Below are positions 16,916-25,404 of a DNA stretch of 64,000 nucleotides, in pieces. The notes under the pieces are model-generated. The model worked only from the letters and a program-made list of their open reading frames with translations. It was not told where the DNA came from and made no database searches. The position numbers and the translations under genes were made by a program. Each line of letters starts with the position of its first letter. Position 1 is the stretch's first letter. The DNA is from JBAYIE01 sp041665785 (GTDB taxonomy: Bacteria > Bacteroidota > Bacteroidia > UKL13-3), in contig JBAYIE010000014.1 in assembly GCA_041665785.1 (NCBI GenBank), positions 32,323 to 96,322 of the forward strand. The letters run 5' to 3'.

Positions 16916-17100
16916 CCAAGAACGACAACACCCCGCGTTAGGCGCAGAGCGGCCTGTCTGAGCTCCATCCCGGTACCCCGGGGTGAGCGAGTAGCGAGCG
17001 CCGACCCCCGGACGTCAAAAACAAGATGCCTTTGGAAGAGTCCATTCAGAGGAAATATCTCATAAAGGCATTGTAGTTTTTGCCGACGGGGGGAACGCCC
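16916..17100 (-). repeat. ~183-bp GC-rich intergenic element, copy A (inverted relative to copy B at 39285)
   Basis: Read on the minus strand, this segment begins GGGCGTTCCCCCCGTC and ends CTGCGCCTAACGCGGGG. It aligns with 39285-39466 over its whole length with the same order of blocks: AACTACAATGCCTTTATG, CCTCTGAATG, CCAAAGGCAT, CGCTCGCTACTCGCTCACCC, CGGGGTACCGGG and CAGACAGGCCGCTCTGCG. It is far more GC-rich than the flanks and contains inverted repeats (ATGCCTTT with AAAGGCAT; CCCCGGGGTACCGGGG-type palindromes). No coding frame is shared by both copies. The rest of the 475-bp gap 16698-17172 shows no gene. GGGCGTTCC...CCTAACGC ends are seen in dispersed intergenic repeats of other Bacteroidota, as far as I recall. 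Confidence 0.85.
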
Positions 17101-17172
17101 TGAAAAAGCTTTGTAAAAAATAAACAGGTCAGCTGGATTCTGTAAAACGATTAAGCAGAATCCGGAAATCGG

Positions 17173-17688
17173 TTATTTCCCTTTTTGTCCTGAGCCCGTT
17201 GGTTGATAGTTGCTCAAATCGCGATCGAACAAATACATGCCACCCTTATCGGCACCAATGAGTTTAAGTTTGTCGAGCATATTGCGGGCCAAAGCTTCTT
17301 CTTCTATTTGCTCTGATACATACCATTGCAGGAAATTATGGGTGGTATAATCCTTTTCCTTTAAGCAAACATCAACCATTGCATTGATTTCTGCAGAAAC
17401 ATTTACTTCGTGCTTAAACAAATTGAGGAAAATAGTATCCAATGACTTGAAATTGGTATTGGGTGCTTTTAATGCCGGAATAATTGCTTTGCCTCCCCGT
17501 TCGTTGACATAACGAACCAGTTTTAGCATATGCAAACGTTCTTCATCAGAGTGGATATAGAAAAAATTTGCTACTCCGTTGTATGCATTGTTTTCAGCCC
17601 AGGAGGCCATTGCGAGATAAAATTGTGAGGATTCTGCCTCCAGCATAACTTGCTTATTGAGTGCAGATTCGATTTTTTTATTTAACAT
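17173..17688 (-). CDS. ftnA: Bacterial ferritin (FtnA-type)
   Basis: A 171-residue four-helix iron-storage protein starting at ATG 17688 (MLNKKIESALNKQVMLEAES). Ferroxidase ligands are recognisable: E in QVMLEAESSQFYL, E and H in HSDEERLHMLKLV, E in KHEVNVSAEINAMV, and EQIEEE near residue 127. The family makes a 24-subunit shell that oxidises Fe(II) and stores it as mineral. Length is typical (165-180). There is no haem-binding methionine pattern, so it is ferritin rather than bacterioferritin. Single gene; the divergent pirin gene starts 79 bp away. The upstream in-frame codon at 17718 adds ten unconserved residues. Confidence 0.94.
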   Translation of the reverse strand: MLNKKIESALNKQVMLEAESSQFYLAMASWAENNAYNGVANFFYIHSDEERLHMLKLVRYVNERGGKAIIPALKAPNTNFKSLDTIFLNLFKHEVNVSAEINAMVDVCLKEKDYTTHNFLQWYVSEQIEEEALARNMLDKLKLIGADKGGMYLFDRDLSNYQPTGSGQKGK

Positions 17689-17766
17689 AGCGGTTGTATT
17701 TATACGAATATACAACAACGGATTAATTTGGTTCAGGAGATTTGATAAAAAGAATGTAAAGAAAGT

Positions 17767-18657
17767 ATGGCTTCATCGTTTCAGCATCGCGCATTTCGTT
17801 TGGTTAATCGCATTTTACCGGCCTACCTTATTGATATGAGTGGCACGCCGGTACATCAGCCTTTGCCCGGCAGGCAACTGGATCATATTGATCCATTTCT
17901 GTTATTGCATCACCACCATCAGTTTATCGAACCCGGACAAAATCCCCGTTCGTTGGGAGTTGGTCCGCATCCGCATCGTGGGTTTTCTCCGGTTACCCTG
18001 ATTTATAAAGGGGCAGTTCATCACAGGGATTCCCGTGGAAACGATTCGGTGGTAGGAGCCGGAGGCGTACAATGGATGCAGGCCGGAATGGGAATTATTC
18101 ACAGCGAACGACCTTCTGATGAACTGGCCAGAGATGGAGGTGAGCAAGAAATCATTCAGCTATGGATCAATACTCCGCAAAGCCACAAGCTGGATCAGCC
18201 GGTTTACACAGCTATGACGGCCGATCAAATACCCACATTGACGCCGACAGATGAAGGTGTTCAAGTCAGGGTCATTGCCGGAAATTACGAGGGTGTTCAG
18301 GGGTTTCAGCATCCGTATTCTCCACTAATCTTGTTGGATATTGTCATGGAGAAAGACGCTTTTTTGCATCTTGAGATTCCTGAGACTTATAATTTTCTCG
18401 CTTATAATTTATACAATAATATTGACGTTGAAGGATTTGGTCTGGTAGATGCCCGACATTTGGTTTGGTTTAAAGCAGGGAAGGATCCCGCCGGCATCAG
18501 AGCGTTAGAAGATACCCGTTTGCTTGTATTGGCCGGATTGCCCATTGGGGAACCCATTCAGGCTTATGGGCCTTTTGTAATGAACAACCAAACACAAATT
18601 ATGGAGGCTATCCGGGATTATCAGATGGGAAAAATGGGAATTTTGATTGAAGATTGA
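17767..18657 (+). CDS. Pirin-family bicupin protein
   Basis: A 296-residue pirin with two cupin domains. The N-terminal metal site is visible as PHPHRGFSPVTLIYKGAVHH (two His plus a further His) and MQAGMGIIHSE (the last His and Glu). The C-terminal cupin follows from about residue 175. Bacterial pirins have been shown to act as quercetinases or as redox-responsive regulators; which applies here is unknown. The N-terminus (MASSFQHRAFRLVNRILPA) agrees with other pirins. The gene is divergent from ferritin, so iron- or redox-linked expression is conceivable but not shown. Confidence 0.92.
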   Translation: MASSFQHRAFRLVNRILPAYLIDMSGTPVHQPLPGRQLDHIDPFLLLHHHHQFIEPGQNPRSLGVGPHPHRGFSPVTLIYKGAVHHRDSRGNDSVVGAGGVQWMQAGMGIIHSERPSDELARDGGEQEIIQLWINTPQSHKLDQPVYTAMTADQIPTLTPTDEGVQVRVIAGNYEGVQGFQHPYSPLILLDIVMEKDAFLHLEIPETYNFLAYNLYNNIDVEGFGLVDARHLVWFKAGKDPAGIRALEDTRLLVLAGLPIGEPIQAYGPFVMNNQTQIMEAIRDYQMGKMGILIED

Positions 18658-18755
18658 TTATTGCTGTTTCTGCCTCACATCAGACCTGTATCTGACACAA
18701 ATCACATCAGAAATCCATGAAATAATTTAATCTTTGAGTATAAATTAATACCATC

Positions 18756-19139
18756 ATGGAGAATCAAGTTAAAGTTACTGCCGCACATCGCGATCACAAT
18801 GAGTGGATCGGATATCTGAAATTCTGCAAAGACGAAATCAGCAGCTTTGAAAACAGGCTGAGCGAAGTGGTGACGGCGAATAATAAGCGGGAAATAGTTG
18901 CACAGGTGGAACATTTCCAAAATCAATTTATACGCGAAAAGGAAGTGATTGATATTCTAAAACACGATATACGTGCCATGGAAAACCAATTGGAAGTGCA
19001 GGTTGCAGCCAATCCGGTCGCAACAGAACATAAACGTGTTGCTGACGAACCTGAATTGCGCGAACGCATGGACACTTTTGAAAAACTCTTCAATGAACTG
19101 AAAGAAGAATTTCATGGTTTTATCCGCGTTACCTTATAA
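18756..19139 (+). CDS. Hypothetical coiled-coil protein
   Basis: A 127-residue, highly charged, almost fully helical protein with no signal peptide or membrane segment. It contains heptad-like runs in residues ~20-75 (EISSFENRLSEVVTANNKRE, FIREKEVIDILKHDIRAME) and ~95-125 (LRERMDTFEKLFNELKEEFH). I do not recognise a named family; similar small coiled-coil proteins are common in Bacteroidota. It is a single gene ending at a strong terminator hairpin (19173-19208). No functional inference is possible. Confidence 0.7.
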   Translation: MENQVKVTAAHRDHNEWIGYLKFCKDEISSFENRLSEVVTANNKREIVAQVEHFQNQFIREKEVIDILKHDIRAMENQLEVQVAANPVATEHKRVADEPELRERMDTFEKLFNELKEEFHGFIRVTL

Positions 19140-19172
19140 GAGTAATTTAAACAAGCAGGTTAAATCATAAGT

Positions 19173-19208
19173 ATGCCCGGCATCGAAGTCAATTCGGCTG
19201 CCGGGCAT
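19173..19208 (+). terminator. Rho-independent-type terminator after the coiled-coil gene
   Basis: ATGCCCGGCA (19173-19182) pairs perfectly with TGCCGGGCAT (19199-19208) across a 16-nt loop, followed by GCTGTTTTA. It lies 34 bp after the stop codon. The stem is 10 bp and GC-rich; the T tract is short. Confidence 0.75.
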
Positions 19209-19228
19209 GCTGTTTTATAATGTTCTCT

Positions 19229-19308
19229 CATTTATCCGCCGTAGCTTTAGCGAAGGAGGACACTATTACATTTATCCACCGTAGCTTTAGCGAAGGCGGA
19301 TACAATTA
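19229..19308 (+). repeat. Two tandem 40-bp units each carrying a GTAGC/GCGAA hairpin
   Basis: Units 19229-19268 and 19269-19308 are 36/40 identical. Each holds an imperfect hairpin (19235-19260; 19275-19300): outer arms TCCGCC / GGAGGA and TCCACC / GGCGGA, inner GTAGC-TTTA-GCGAA. The outer arms tolerate a mismatch, while the inner part is identical. Followed by AT-rich TTACACA words to about 19337. The same inner motif recurs in the rRNA spacer at 61125. Confidence 0.8.
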
Positions 19309-19344
19309 CACATTACATAATTACACAATTACACACTCCCCCGC

Positions 19345-19782
19345 TCATTTAGCATAACAATTCACCATCCATTGTATCCCGAATTTATCGGTGCAACTTC
19401 CATAATATGCTCCCCAAAAAGTGTCCTGCAATTCCATACTGACAGAGCCGCCATCTGATAGGGCATCAAAGAGGCGTTTGGTTTCATCACGCGTGTCGGG
19501 TTCAAGACTGATATAGATATTATTTCCCTGGTTAACGGTAAAACCCATCGACTCCGGTGCGTCGGTTCCCATCAACATATGTCCGCCTGTTATGGGTAAT
19601 TCAATATGCATAATCAGATCAAGGTCGGCTTCTGCAATAGGAGGATTTCCCTGAGAAGGTGGAATATCGCGGAAGCGTTGAGGCCCCCTGGCTCCAAAAT
19701 CTCCTCCAAATACGAATTGGTAAAATAGAAATGCCTGCTCAGTGGTTCGGGGAAAATTGAGGTATGTGCTTGTACGTGCCAT
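19345..19782 (-). CDS. VOC-superfamily (PhnB/glyoxalase-like) protein
   Basis: A 145-residue protein of the vicinal-oxygen-chelate fold: TSTYLNFPRTTEQAFLFYQF, VFGGDF, then ADLDLIMHIELPITGGHMLMGTD and LFDALSDGGSVSMELQDTFWGAYYG, ending DKFGIQWMVNC. This is the PhnB/3-demethylubiquinone-methyltransferase-like group, mostly of unknown substrate. The ATG at 19782 gives MARTSTYLNFPR, the usual N-terminus; the frame extends to 19848 but those residues are not conserved. It is third in a minus-strand run with a small membrane protein and an F420-reductase-like protein. Confidence 0.88.
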   Translation of the reverse strand: MARTSTYLNFPRTTEQAFLFYQFVFGGDFGARGPQRFRDIPPSQGNPPIAEADLDLIMHIELPITGGHMLMGTDAPESMGFTVNQGNNIYISLEPDTRDETKRLFDALSDGGSVSMELQDTFWGAYYGSCTDKFGIQWMVNCYAK

Positions 19783-19810
19783 GATAAGGTTAAAGTAAAA
19801 CGTTTTTAAA

Positions 19811-20164
19811 TTACAGTTGAAGTTGTAACAATCGTATTGAAACAACAATCAAAAGGATACTGATCAACAAAGTTACTATTGATTTTAAAAAAGGGAAAAT
19901 CATCAGGCAATAGATTACCATAAAGCAACCGATCAACAAGGTAATCATTGCACCGTATTGCATCTTATGTTGGATAGCCCAAAAGGCCACCATGCTGATG
20001 GCGCCCGACAGCAAAAGCACATGCCCGTCCATCAACAGATGCAAGAGCTCCCGGTTATATGGACCCTTGTGTTTTGCCAGAACAAAAAAATCATGCAGTA
20101 TTCCATTTTCCATGTACCAAATGGATGCTGCAAGAATCCAGTATACTGAAAGAAATGCACTCAT
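19811..20164 (-). CDS. Small four-helix membrane protein
   Basis: A 117-residue integral membrane protein with about four hydrophobic helices (residues ~5-20, 43-65, 70-90, 93-115) separated by short loops. The first loop is charged and His-rich (MENGILHDFFVLAKHKGPYN). No family is recognised and no catalytic motif is seen. It begins one base after the stop codon of the NADP-dependent reductase gene, so it is in that operon. A subunit or transporter-like role cannot be inferred. Confidence 0.7.
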   Translation of the reverse strand: MSAFLSVYWILAASIWYMENGILHDFFVLAKHKGPYNRELLHLLMDGHVLLLSGAISMVAFWAIQHKMQYGAMITLLIGCFMVIYCLMIFPFLKSIVTLLISILLIVVSIRLLQLQL

Positions 20165-20165
20165 T

Positions 20166-20816
20166 TCAACTCACTATTTTGATATTGAAAGCGCCATTTT
20201 TGGTCGCACCATAAATACGCAACCACAACGGCAGATACATTTCCATGCCACGGGCTGCAGTTAAATCTCCCAGATCAAGAATATGGGATTCTTTCCAGCC
20301 AAAACTCTGCAGTATTTGTTTTACTTTATCTTTGGCCAATGCGTCATTTCCGCTCACAAAAGTATGGTGATCCCCGTTGTTGATCATTCCGGGATCTACC
20401 ATAATCCCGCACCATGTTGTATTTAACGCTTTAACAACTTGTGTTTGCGGTAATGCAGATTGAATCGATTCTCCCAACGAACCGGTATTGCAAACCGACA
20501 ATGTAGGGGGCATTCCATTACTGAAGTCAAGCGGATTGGAAAGATCAATTAAGATTTTGTTGTTCAAACTCTCTCCGGTTGAAAGCAAAGCATCAAGAGA
20601 TCCTGCACCGGCTGTACAGTTAAACACCAACTCACCGAAGGCAGCAGCTGTAGCGAAAGTTCCTGCAGAAGCCATCAATGGTGCTTTTTCAGCAAAAGAT
20701 TTCGCTTTTTCATTGTCGCTTGTGCGCGAGCCCATGCAAACTGAATGTCCGAGTTCTAATAGTTTGGAACCGATTGTTTGTCCGACCGTGCCGGTACCGA
20801 GTACACCTATATTCAT
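20166..20816 (-). CDS. NADPH-dependent F420-reductase-like oxidoreductase
   Basis: A 216-residue Rossmann-fold protein: MNIGVLGTGTVGQTIGSKLL (GxGxxG dinucleotide loop), CMGSRTSDNEKA (NADP-type Ser-Arg), VFNCTAGAGSLDAL, ILIDLSNPLDFSNGMPP, VKALNTTWCGIMVDPGM and HTFVSGNDALAKDKVKQIL. It belongs to the family of NADP oxidoreductases related to F420:NADP reductase. Bacteroidota do not make F420, so the true substrate is another flavin-like or unknown compound. The first gene of a three-gene unit; the intergenic region upstream holds word-like repeats. Confidence 0.9.
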   Translation of the reverse strand: MNIGVLGTGTVGQTIGSKLLELGHSVCMGSRTSDNEKAKSFAEKAPLMASAGTFATAAAFGELVFNCTAGAGSLDALLSTGESLNNKILIDLSNPLDFSNGMPPTLSVCNTGSLGESIQSALPQTQVVKALNTTWCGIMVDPGMINNGDHHTFVSGNDALAKDKVKQILQSFGWKESHILDLGDLTAARGMEMYLPLWLRIYGATKNGAFNIKIVS

Positions 20817-20870
20817 GGTAAAAGGGTTTTATGTGGTAGTAAATGGGAGAACGAATATAGGAAAAGGTAA

Positions 20871-21058
20871 ATGTTATTGGTTACTGGTTATTAAGTTATT
20901 GGTTAATAGTGTTGCTCAAATCAGGAGAAATATTCTGGTGAGGTTCAATGTGGTTTGTAAATATGTAATTGTGTAAATATGTTATCCAATCAGGATCAAT
21001 CTACCGGTTAGCCACTTCGTACTTCACACTTCGTAATTTGTACTTCGTACTTCGTAAT
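20871..21058. repeat. Low-complexity word repeats in an intergenic gap
   Basis: 20871-20909 contains TTATTGGTTA words (three overlapping repeats), and 21013-21058 contains ACTTCGTA words (five imperfect copies alternating with AATT). Such short-word arrays are typical of Bacteroidota intergenic DNA. No gene is supported in the 242-bp gap 20817-21058. Confidence 0.6.
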
Positions 21059-21514
21059 TTACTCAAAGTATTGATTGAAGGTATCAAAAGATGCATCGAT
21101 CTCTTTCAGGTGTTGCTCAGCTTCTGCAGGAGTGCCAGTTGCTTCATCAAAGGCTTTAACCAGATCGATATAGGGCAGGAGCCATTTGTGCAATTCATCA
21201 TGTGATTTGCCGGTCATGGTACAATTGGAAGTTAATCCGTCAACCTGGGTTTGTAATGTTTTAGCCAGAGCAGGGTAGTCTTTTTGAGCAGACAAATTAC
21301 TGGCATGCACTTCTTTTTCCATGATCCGGATATATTCCATCATGGGAGCATCCACTTTCCATTTGTGGCCATTATCGAGTTCAATGGATTGCAGAGCGTC
21401 AGTATGTTCGTGGTGCTCTGTTTCAGGTGAAGAGGTAGGAGCAGGAGGGGTGTTGTTGGTGCAACTCATCCATAACAGGGTGGATGTTGCAATCAGCAGG
21501 TGTTTGATTTGCAT
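21059..21514 (-). CDS. Hypothetical helical lipoprotein
   Basis: A 151-residue lipoprotein: MQIKHLLIATSTLLWMSC with the lipobox cysteine at residue 18, then a low-complexity linker (NNTPPAPTSSPETEHHEHTD) and a helical domain with WKVDAPMMEYIRIMEKEVHA and CTMTGKSHDELHKWLLPYID. The spacing of conserved Met/His/Cys (MMEYIRIME; NCTMTGKSHDELH) resembles small four-helix domains that bind metal, but I cannot name a family. Ends next to the ACTTCGTA word repeats. Single gene. Confidence 0.7.
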   Translation of the reverse strand: MQIKHLLIATSTLLWMSCTNNTPPAPTSSPETEHHEHTDALQSIELDNGHKWKVDAPMMEYIRIMEKEVHASNLSAQKDYPALAKTLQTQVDGLTSNCTMTGKSHDELHKWLLPYIDLVKAFDEATGTPAEAEQHLKEIDASFDTFNQYFE

Positions 21515-21634
21515 AAGTGTTTTGTGATAGTATTGAAATGCAAAGAGAAAACAAGGAGATGGATAATTAATTGATGCAGGTCATGATTTGAATGTATTAA
21601 CCATTTTTTAAATATTTAAAAGAGCAGGATTCCA

Positions 21635-22237
21635 TTAGGTTACCTGTAATTTTTGAAGCAAGTTTCTTTTGATCTGCTCTTCCCATTCGGGTTTTAAGAT
21701 GCTGAGTACAATGCTATCGCGGCGGGTGCCGTTATGCCGCACTACATTGCTGCGCAGTATTCCTTCAACGCTACATCCAATACTTTTCATGGCTGCAATA
21801 CTTCTCAGGTTCGTATTATCGGCTCTGAACTCTACACGTTCCATTCTCAATTGTTCAAAGGCAAATTGGAGCAACAAATATTTGCAATGCTTGTTAAGTC
21901 CGGTTCCCTGAAATTCCTTTCCGTACCATGTATAGCCGAGTTGAAGACAACCGGCATTCAACTGCATATCGTAAAAACGGGTGCTACCTGCATATTCATT
22001 GGTGTGTTTATCGAAAACAATAAAAGGATATTCTTTTTCATCTTTACGTCCTTTTAGAGCTTTAAGCAAATAATTTTTAAGACCTGCTTCTCCAATGGCA
22101 TGTACTGATGAGTGATCCCACAGTTCCGGCTCCTGTATTGAATAAGGAAGTAAATATTCTACATCGCCGATAGCTAATGGACGTAACAGCACTCTTTCGT
22201 CTTCGAGTGTATAATCGGTTTTAAAATCAAATGACAT
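21635..22237 (-). CDS. GNAT acetyltransferase (RimJ/RimL group)
   Basis: A 200-residue GNAT enzyme: TDYTLEDERVLLRPLAIGDV at the N-terminus, then GSTRFYD, LGYTWYGKEFQGTGLNKHCK (the acetyl-CoA pyrophosphate-binding segment, Q-x-x-G-x-N) and NLRSIAAMKSIGCSVEGIL. This subgroup acetylates N-termini or small molecules; the specific substrate is not predictable. It lies 24 bp downstream of the T9SS-sorted gene on the same strand. Length and motifs are complete. Confidence 0.92.
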   Translation of the reverse strand: MSFDFKTDYTLEDERVLLRPLAIGDVEYLLPYSIQEPELWDHSSVHAIGEAGLKNYLLKALKGRKDEKEYPFIVFDKHTNEYAGSTRFYDMQLNAGCLQLGYTWYGKEFQGTGLNKHCKYLLLQFAFEQLRMERVEFRADNTNLRSIAAMKSIGCSVEGILRSNVVRHNGTRRDSIVLSILKPEWEEQIKRNLLQKLQVT

Positions 22238-22261
22238 ATCAGGAAAGATTGTAAATAAAAA

Positions 22262-23251
22262 TTAGTTTTTCACAAATCGGCGAACGGCTGAATTACCGTT
22301 CCCTGAAATCACTTGTAGCGCATAAATCCCTGTTGGGAGTTTTGATATATGAATGCTTTCAGACAATTCACCCCGAAAAACTTCCTGCCCGCTTTGATTC
22401 AAAAGAGTCAATTCGGCATTTTTGGTCTCGTATGCAGTATAAGAAATATGCAGAATGTCACCGGCCGGATTCGGATATAAATATAATTCAGTTGGTGAAG
22501 CATTCAGTTCATTGATTTGTGTATTCGAATTCATTTCTATGATAAAAGCCAAATCAGAAACTCCATTGATGGTATCAACTCCCAGTGAGTCTTTTCTCCA
22601 TTCAGTAATTTCAATTTTAAAGGCATAGAGACCGGGGGTATCAGTTGTAAAAGTAAAAGCTCCGGTTATGGGATCAATGTTTGCTTGAGGAGGGATATAT
22701 GAATTGTAGATATGAATATTTTGAAGTCGATAGGATAGACTGTCCTGATCCGCATCTGTACAATTCGGATTGTACGTTATTTGATTTCCATTACTCTTTA
22801 AACGAAGTGGCAAATTACCGATTGACGGTGCATAGCGGTTTCTTGCGATGTCATCTTTAAAATGAATTTTGGTGTATAAAAACAGATAAGCAGAATCAGG
22901 CTGAATGAAATTCTTGATTCCGCGAATCCAAAAAGCGTTATCTGTTGAGATATCTAAAAGGAAGGGTTTTGGTACAGGAGAAGCATAAAAATGGGATCTG
23001 GAATATGTTTTTAAAAGAACTCCATCGATTTTCATTGATGATACAATGGATATATTTTCTCCTGAGGCATCTCCGAAATTAAAGTAACAATGAGGCCTCA
23101 CAACTTCATTCGCTGTATCACAAAACAGCGTGGCCTGCAGCATATAGGTACTGTCGGCAATCCAGAACAGACGAAAATATCCGCCCCGGAGGTCCTGAGA
23201 AATTCCACTTAAGCTGAGCAACAGAAAGAATGAAGTGAATACCGTTTTCAT
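22262..23251 (-). CDS. Secreted protein with T9SS type A sorting domain
   Basis: A 329-residue protein with a signal peptide (MKTVFTSFFLLLSLSGISQ), a beta-rich middle with PDSAYLFLYTKIHF and TPGLYAFKIEITEW, and a C-terminal type IX secretion signal of ~75 residues (LYLYPNPAGDILHISY, then LPTGIYALQVISGNG). The sorting domain directs export through the outer membrane and attachment to the surface. The middle part (IDPITGAFTFTTDTPGLYAF) resembles gliding-motility/cadherin-like segments in Bacteroidota cargo. Function of the passenger is unknown. Confidence 0.88.
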   Translation of the reverse strand: MKTVFTSFFLLLSLSGISQDLRGGYFRLFWIADSTYMLQATLFCDTANEVVRPHCYFNFGDASGENISIVSSMKIDGVLLKTYSRSHFYASPVPKPFLLDISTDNAFWIRGIKNFIQPDSAYLFLYTKIHFKDDIARNRYAPSIGNLPLRLKSNGNQITYNPNCTDADQDSLSYRLQNIHIYNSYIPPQANIDPITGAFTFTTDTPGLYAFKIEITEWRKDSLGVDTINGVSDLAFIIEMNSNTQINELNASPTELYLYPNPAGDILHISYTAYETKNAELTLLNQSGQEVFRGELSESIHISKLPTGIYALQVISGNGNSAVRRFVKN

Positions 23252-23475
23252 ACGTGAAAGTTAGCAATAAAATGGTATTTAAACGTTGTTGCAAACAACA
23301 CACGTTTTAAAATATGTTTTAAGTGTTATGTTGAATCGCAACATCAATGAACGAATATCATTCATGTTTGTTTTTTAGGATGAAGTATTGCTTATATTCG
23401 ATTAGGGGATTGTGGATTCGTTTATTTTTTAAATGGATTTGAATCCATGTGCTGAAATATTATCCTTTACAAACT

Positions 23476-24732
23476 ATGCTGAAGATTAAGTTAATCGGTT
23501 ATTTCTGTATAATACTGACTCTTGACACATTTGCGAATGTGAATTTTATTGATATCACTAAAATAAGCAGCAAACAGGAACATTTGCTTTCATTTAATTA
23601 TATCAAAGACAATAAACAATACTATGATCACTGGACCGAAAAATGGACTTATGCCATACCCAAACAGGAATTAATCAAAAACTTGCGCGATAAGTACAAT
23701 GCCTTTTCTGCGCTCACAGATTCCAATACAGAATTATACTTATTGCTGGGTGATATTGCGCATTATTTATACAACCTCGACGATACCATTTATTTCACGA
23801 AGGCAGTAAAATATTACAACAACGCAAAAAAAACGGATCCAAAGGATTACAGATCCTATTGGTTCCTGGGATTTCATTACGCACTTTCCAATGTTCCAAT
23901 ACCGGCCATCGACAATTTTTTGACAGCCGAAAAGTTATTGCCCGACAATCAACCCGCTGAATTCTGGAACGATTACGCCTGGACTGCTGCCGTTACCAAT
24001 ATGCCCTCGCATTGCATTTATGCCATGGACAAAGTGAAGTCTGTTTCAGGCACTCGGGGAACTTTTGAGATGCAGTTGGGTGACCAGATGAGAAGCAAAA
24101 TTGAACCGGTTAACAAATTGAACGTTTACAAAAAGGAATTTATTTGGACTGTTAATAAAGGAAAGCTAACCACATTTACTAGCAGGCCGCTGGGCATTAA
24201 GCTGCTTTTTGATTCCGGTTGGAAATTTTCTGTTTATGATTACCAAAAGCAGGAAAGTGCATTTATTCTGAATCCTCCTTCAATTAAAAGTAAACAGGGA
24301 AAAGAGATTCATTTTACCCTTGCCATTTTTATGCGTGTTGCAAACAAGGATGATCAGTTAGAAGATTACGTTAAAAAGTTCATTGCAAAATTTCCATCGA
24401 AAAGAATGGTAAAGCCATCCGGCAAATACAGCAAGATGATTGTATGGGAAATAGAGGATAATACAAAATATAAGGAGATGGGTGGAGGTCGTTTGCATAT
24501 GGTAGGAGTGGAACGCGTTGCTCCCGCATATCCCGGGTTGCTTTTGGAGAATCCGGTTGATTTGCCAACAGGAGAACCCGGTCAGGTTGCCTATTATAGA
24601 GCATCCACCAGTAAGGATCGGTTTAAGGGACGCATATTTTATATATTCATGTTGGATACCAGTGAAGATATTGATGAGGAATCGCTTGCTATTTTCAATA
24701 CACTAATAAACGAACAAATCATCATTGAGTAA
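23476..24732 (+). CDS. Hypothetical secreted helical-repeat protein
   Basis: A 418-residue protein. ATG at 23476 gives a signal peptide (MLKIKLIGYFCIILTLDTFA); the GTG at 23449 is an unneeded extension. Residues ~70-180 look TPR-like (YNNAKKTDPKDYRSYWFLGF, IPAIDNFLTAEKLLPDNQPA); the C-terminal half is beta-rich with AFILNPPSIKSKQGKEIHF and SKDRFKGRIFYIFMLDTSED. No family is recognised. A 224-bp AT-rich gap separates it from the divergent T9SS gene and shows only small imperfect palindromes. Possibly periplasmic; no function inferred. Confidence 0.75.
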   Translation: MLKIKLIGYFCIILTLDTFANVNFIDITKISSKQEHLLSFNYIKDNKQYYDHWTEKWTYAIPKQELIKNLRDKYNAFSALTDSNTELYLLLGDIAHYLYNLDDTIYFTKAVKYYNNAKKTDPKDYRSYWFLGFHYALSNVPIPAIDNFLTAEKLLPDNQPAEFWNDYAWTAAVTNMPSHCIYAMDKVKSVSGTRGTFEMQLGDQMRSKIEPVNKLNVYKKEFIWTVNKGKLTTFTSRPLGIKLLFDSGWKFSVYDYQKQESAFILNPPSIKSKQGKEIHFTLAIFMRVANKDDQLEDYVKKFIAKFPSKRMVKPSGKYSKMIVWEIEDNTKYKEMGGGRLHMVGVERVAPAYPGLLLENPVDLPTGEPGQVAYYRASTSKDRFKGRIFYIFMLDTSEDIDEESLAIFNTLINEQIIIE

Positions 24733-24859
24733 CCGGTCTGAAAAGGCAATGCAAGAGAATATGGATTCTCGCAAAATTCTGTAAATTCACTTTTGCAATT
24801 ACCGGATAAGTTGAAATATTAAGGAGTCAGGATATAAACAAACTACAAGCATAATTCAC

Positions 24860-25276
24860 ATGGCTGAAAAAAAATCAAAATTGGTTGAAATTAAAACCAA
24901 GCCTACGACTGATAATGTTGAAGGGTTCATCCAAAAAATTCCGGATGAACAAAAGCGAAATGATTGTTATGTATTAATGGAAATGATGAAAAAGGCCAGC
25001 AAGGAAAAACCGGTTTTGTGGAGCAATTCCATTATAGGCTTTGGTATCAAGCGTTATAAGAGTCCTACAACAGGAAGGGAAGTAGACTGGCTTCGTATAG
25101 GTTTTGCTCCCCGCAAAGCAAATTTATCCTTATACATCAGTGCCGGGATTCATGAACATGCTGCTGCTCTGAAGAAACTAGGTAAGCATAAAACAGGGGT
25201 TGGCTGTCTTTACATCAACAAACTGGAAGATGTGGATCTTAAAGTTCTGGAGGGAATGATCAAAGCTTCGTTATAA
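24860..25276 (+). CDS. DUF1801-domain protein
   Basis: A 138-residue protein of the DUF1801 (YdhG-like) fold: NVEGFIQKIPDEQKRNDCYV, PVLWSNSIIGFGIKRYKSP, DWLRIGFAPRKANLSLYISAG and KHKTGVGCLYINKLEDVDL. It is the first of three members of this superfamily within 3 kb (the others at 26692 and 27361). The fold is small alpha/beta; the biochemical role is unknown. Often found near ArsR-SRPBCC stress-type cassettes, as here. Confidence 0.9.
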   Translation: MAEKKSKLVEIKTKPTTDNVEGFIQKIPDEQKRNDCYVLMEMMKKASKEKPVLWSNSIIGFGIKRYKSPTTGREVDWLRIGFAPRKANLSLYISAGIHEHAAALKKLGKHKTGVGCLYINKLEDVDLKVLEGMIKASL

Positions 25277-25355
25277 TTTACCACGGAAACAGCACGGTAC
25301 TCTATTTTTATAAATTTCCACGTTTATTATGGATTTACTGATTTTGAAAAAATAG

Positions 25356-25399
25356 TTGCGTAGTTAAATAGCTTCATATATATTTGTAGTCAAATAGCT
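25356..25399 (+). promoter_or_regulatory. Promoter with two operator-like repeats ahead of the ArsR-family gene
   Basis: TTG (25356-25358), 20-bp spacer, TATATTTG (25379-25386) is a full Bacteroidota-type promoter. Two copies of GTAGTyAAATAGCT lie at 25360-25373 (inside the spacer) and 25386-25399 (just after the -7 element), 26 bp apart. Their placement fits autorepression by the ArsR-type regulator whose ATG is at 25405. With a start about 7 bp beyond the -7 box the 5' leader would be ~12 nt. Confidence 0.7.
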
Positions 25400-25404
25400 A
25401 CACA

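Noticed and set aside
16910..17110. Repeat copy A as a riboswitch or ribosomal leader
   Set aside because: The nearest gene is on the opposite strand, and the same element occurs at 39285 next to unrelated genes.
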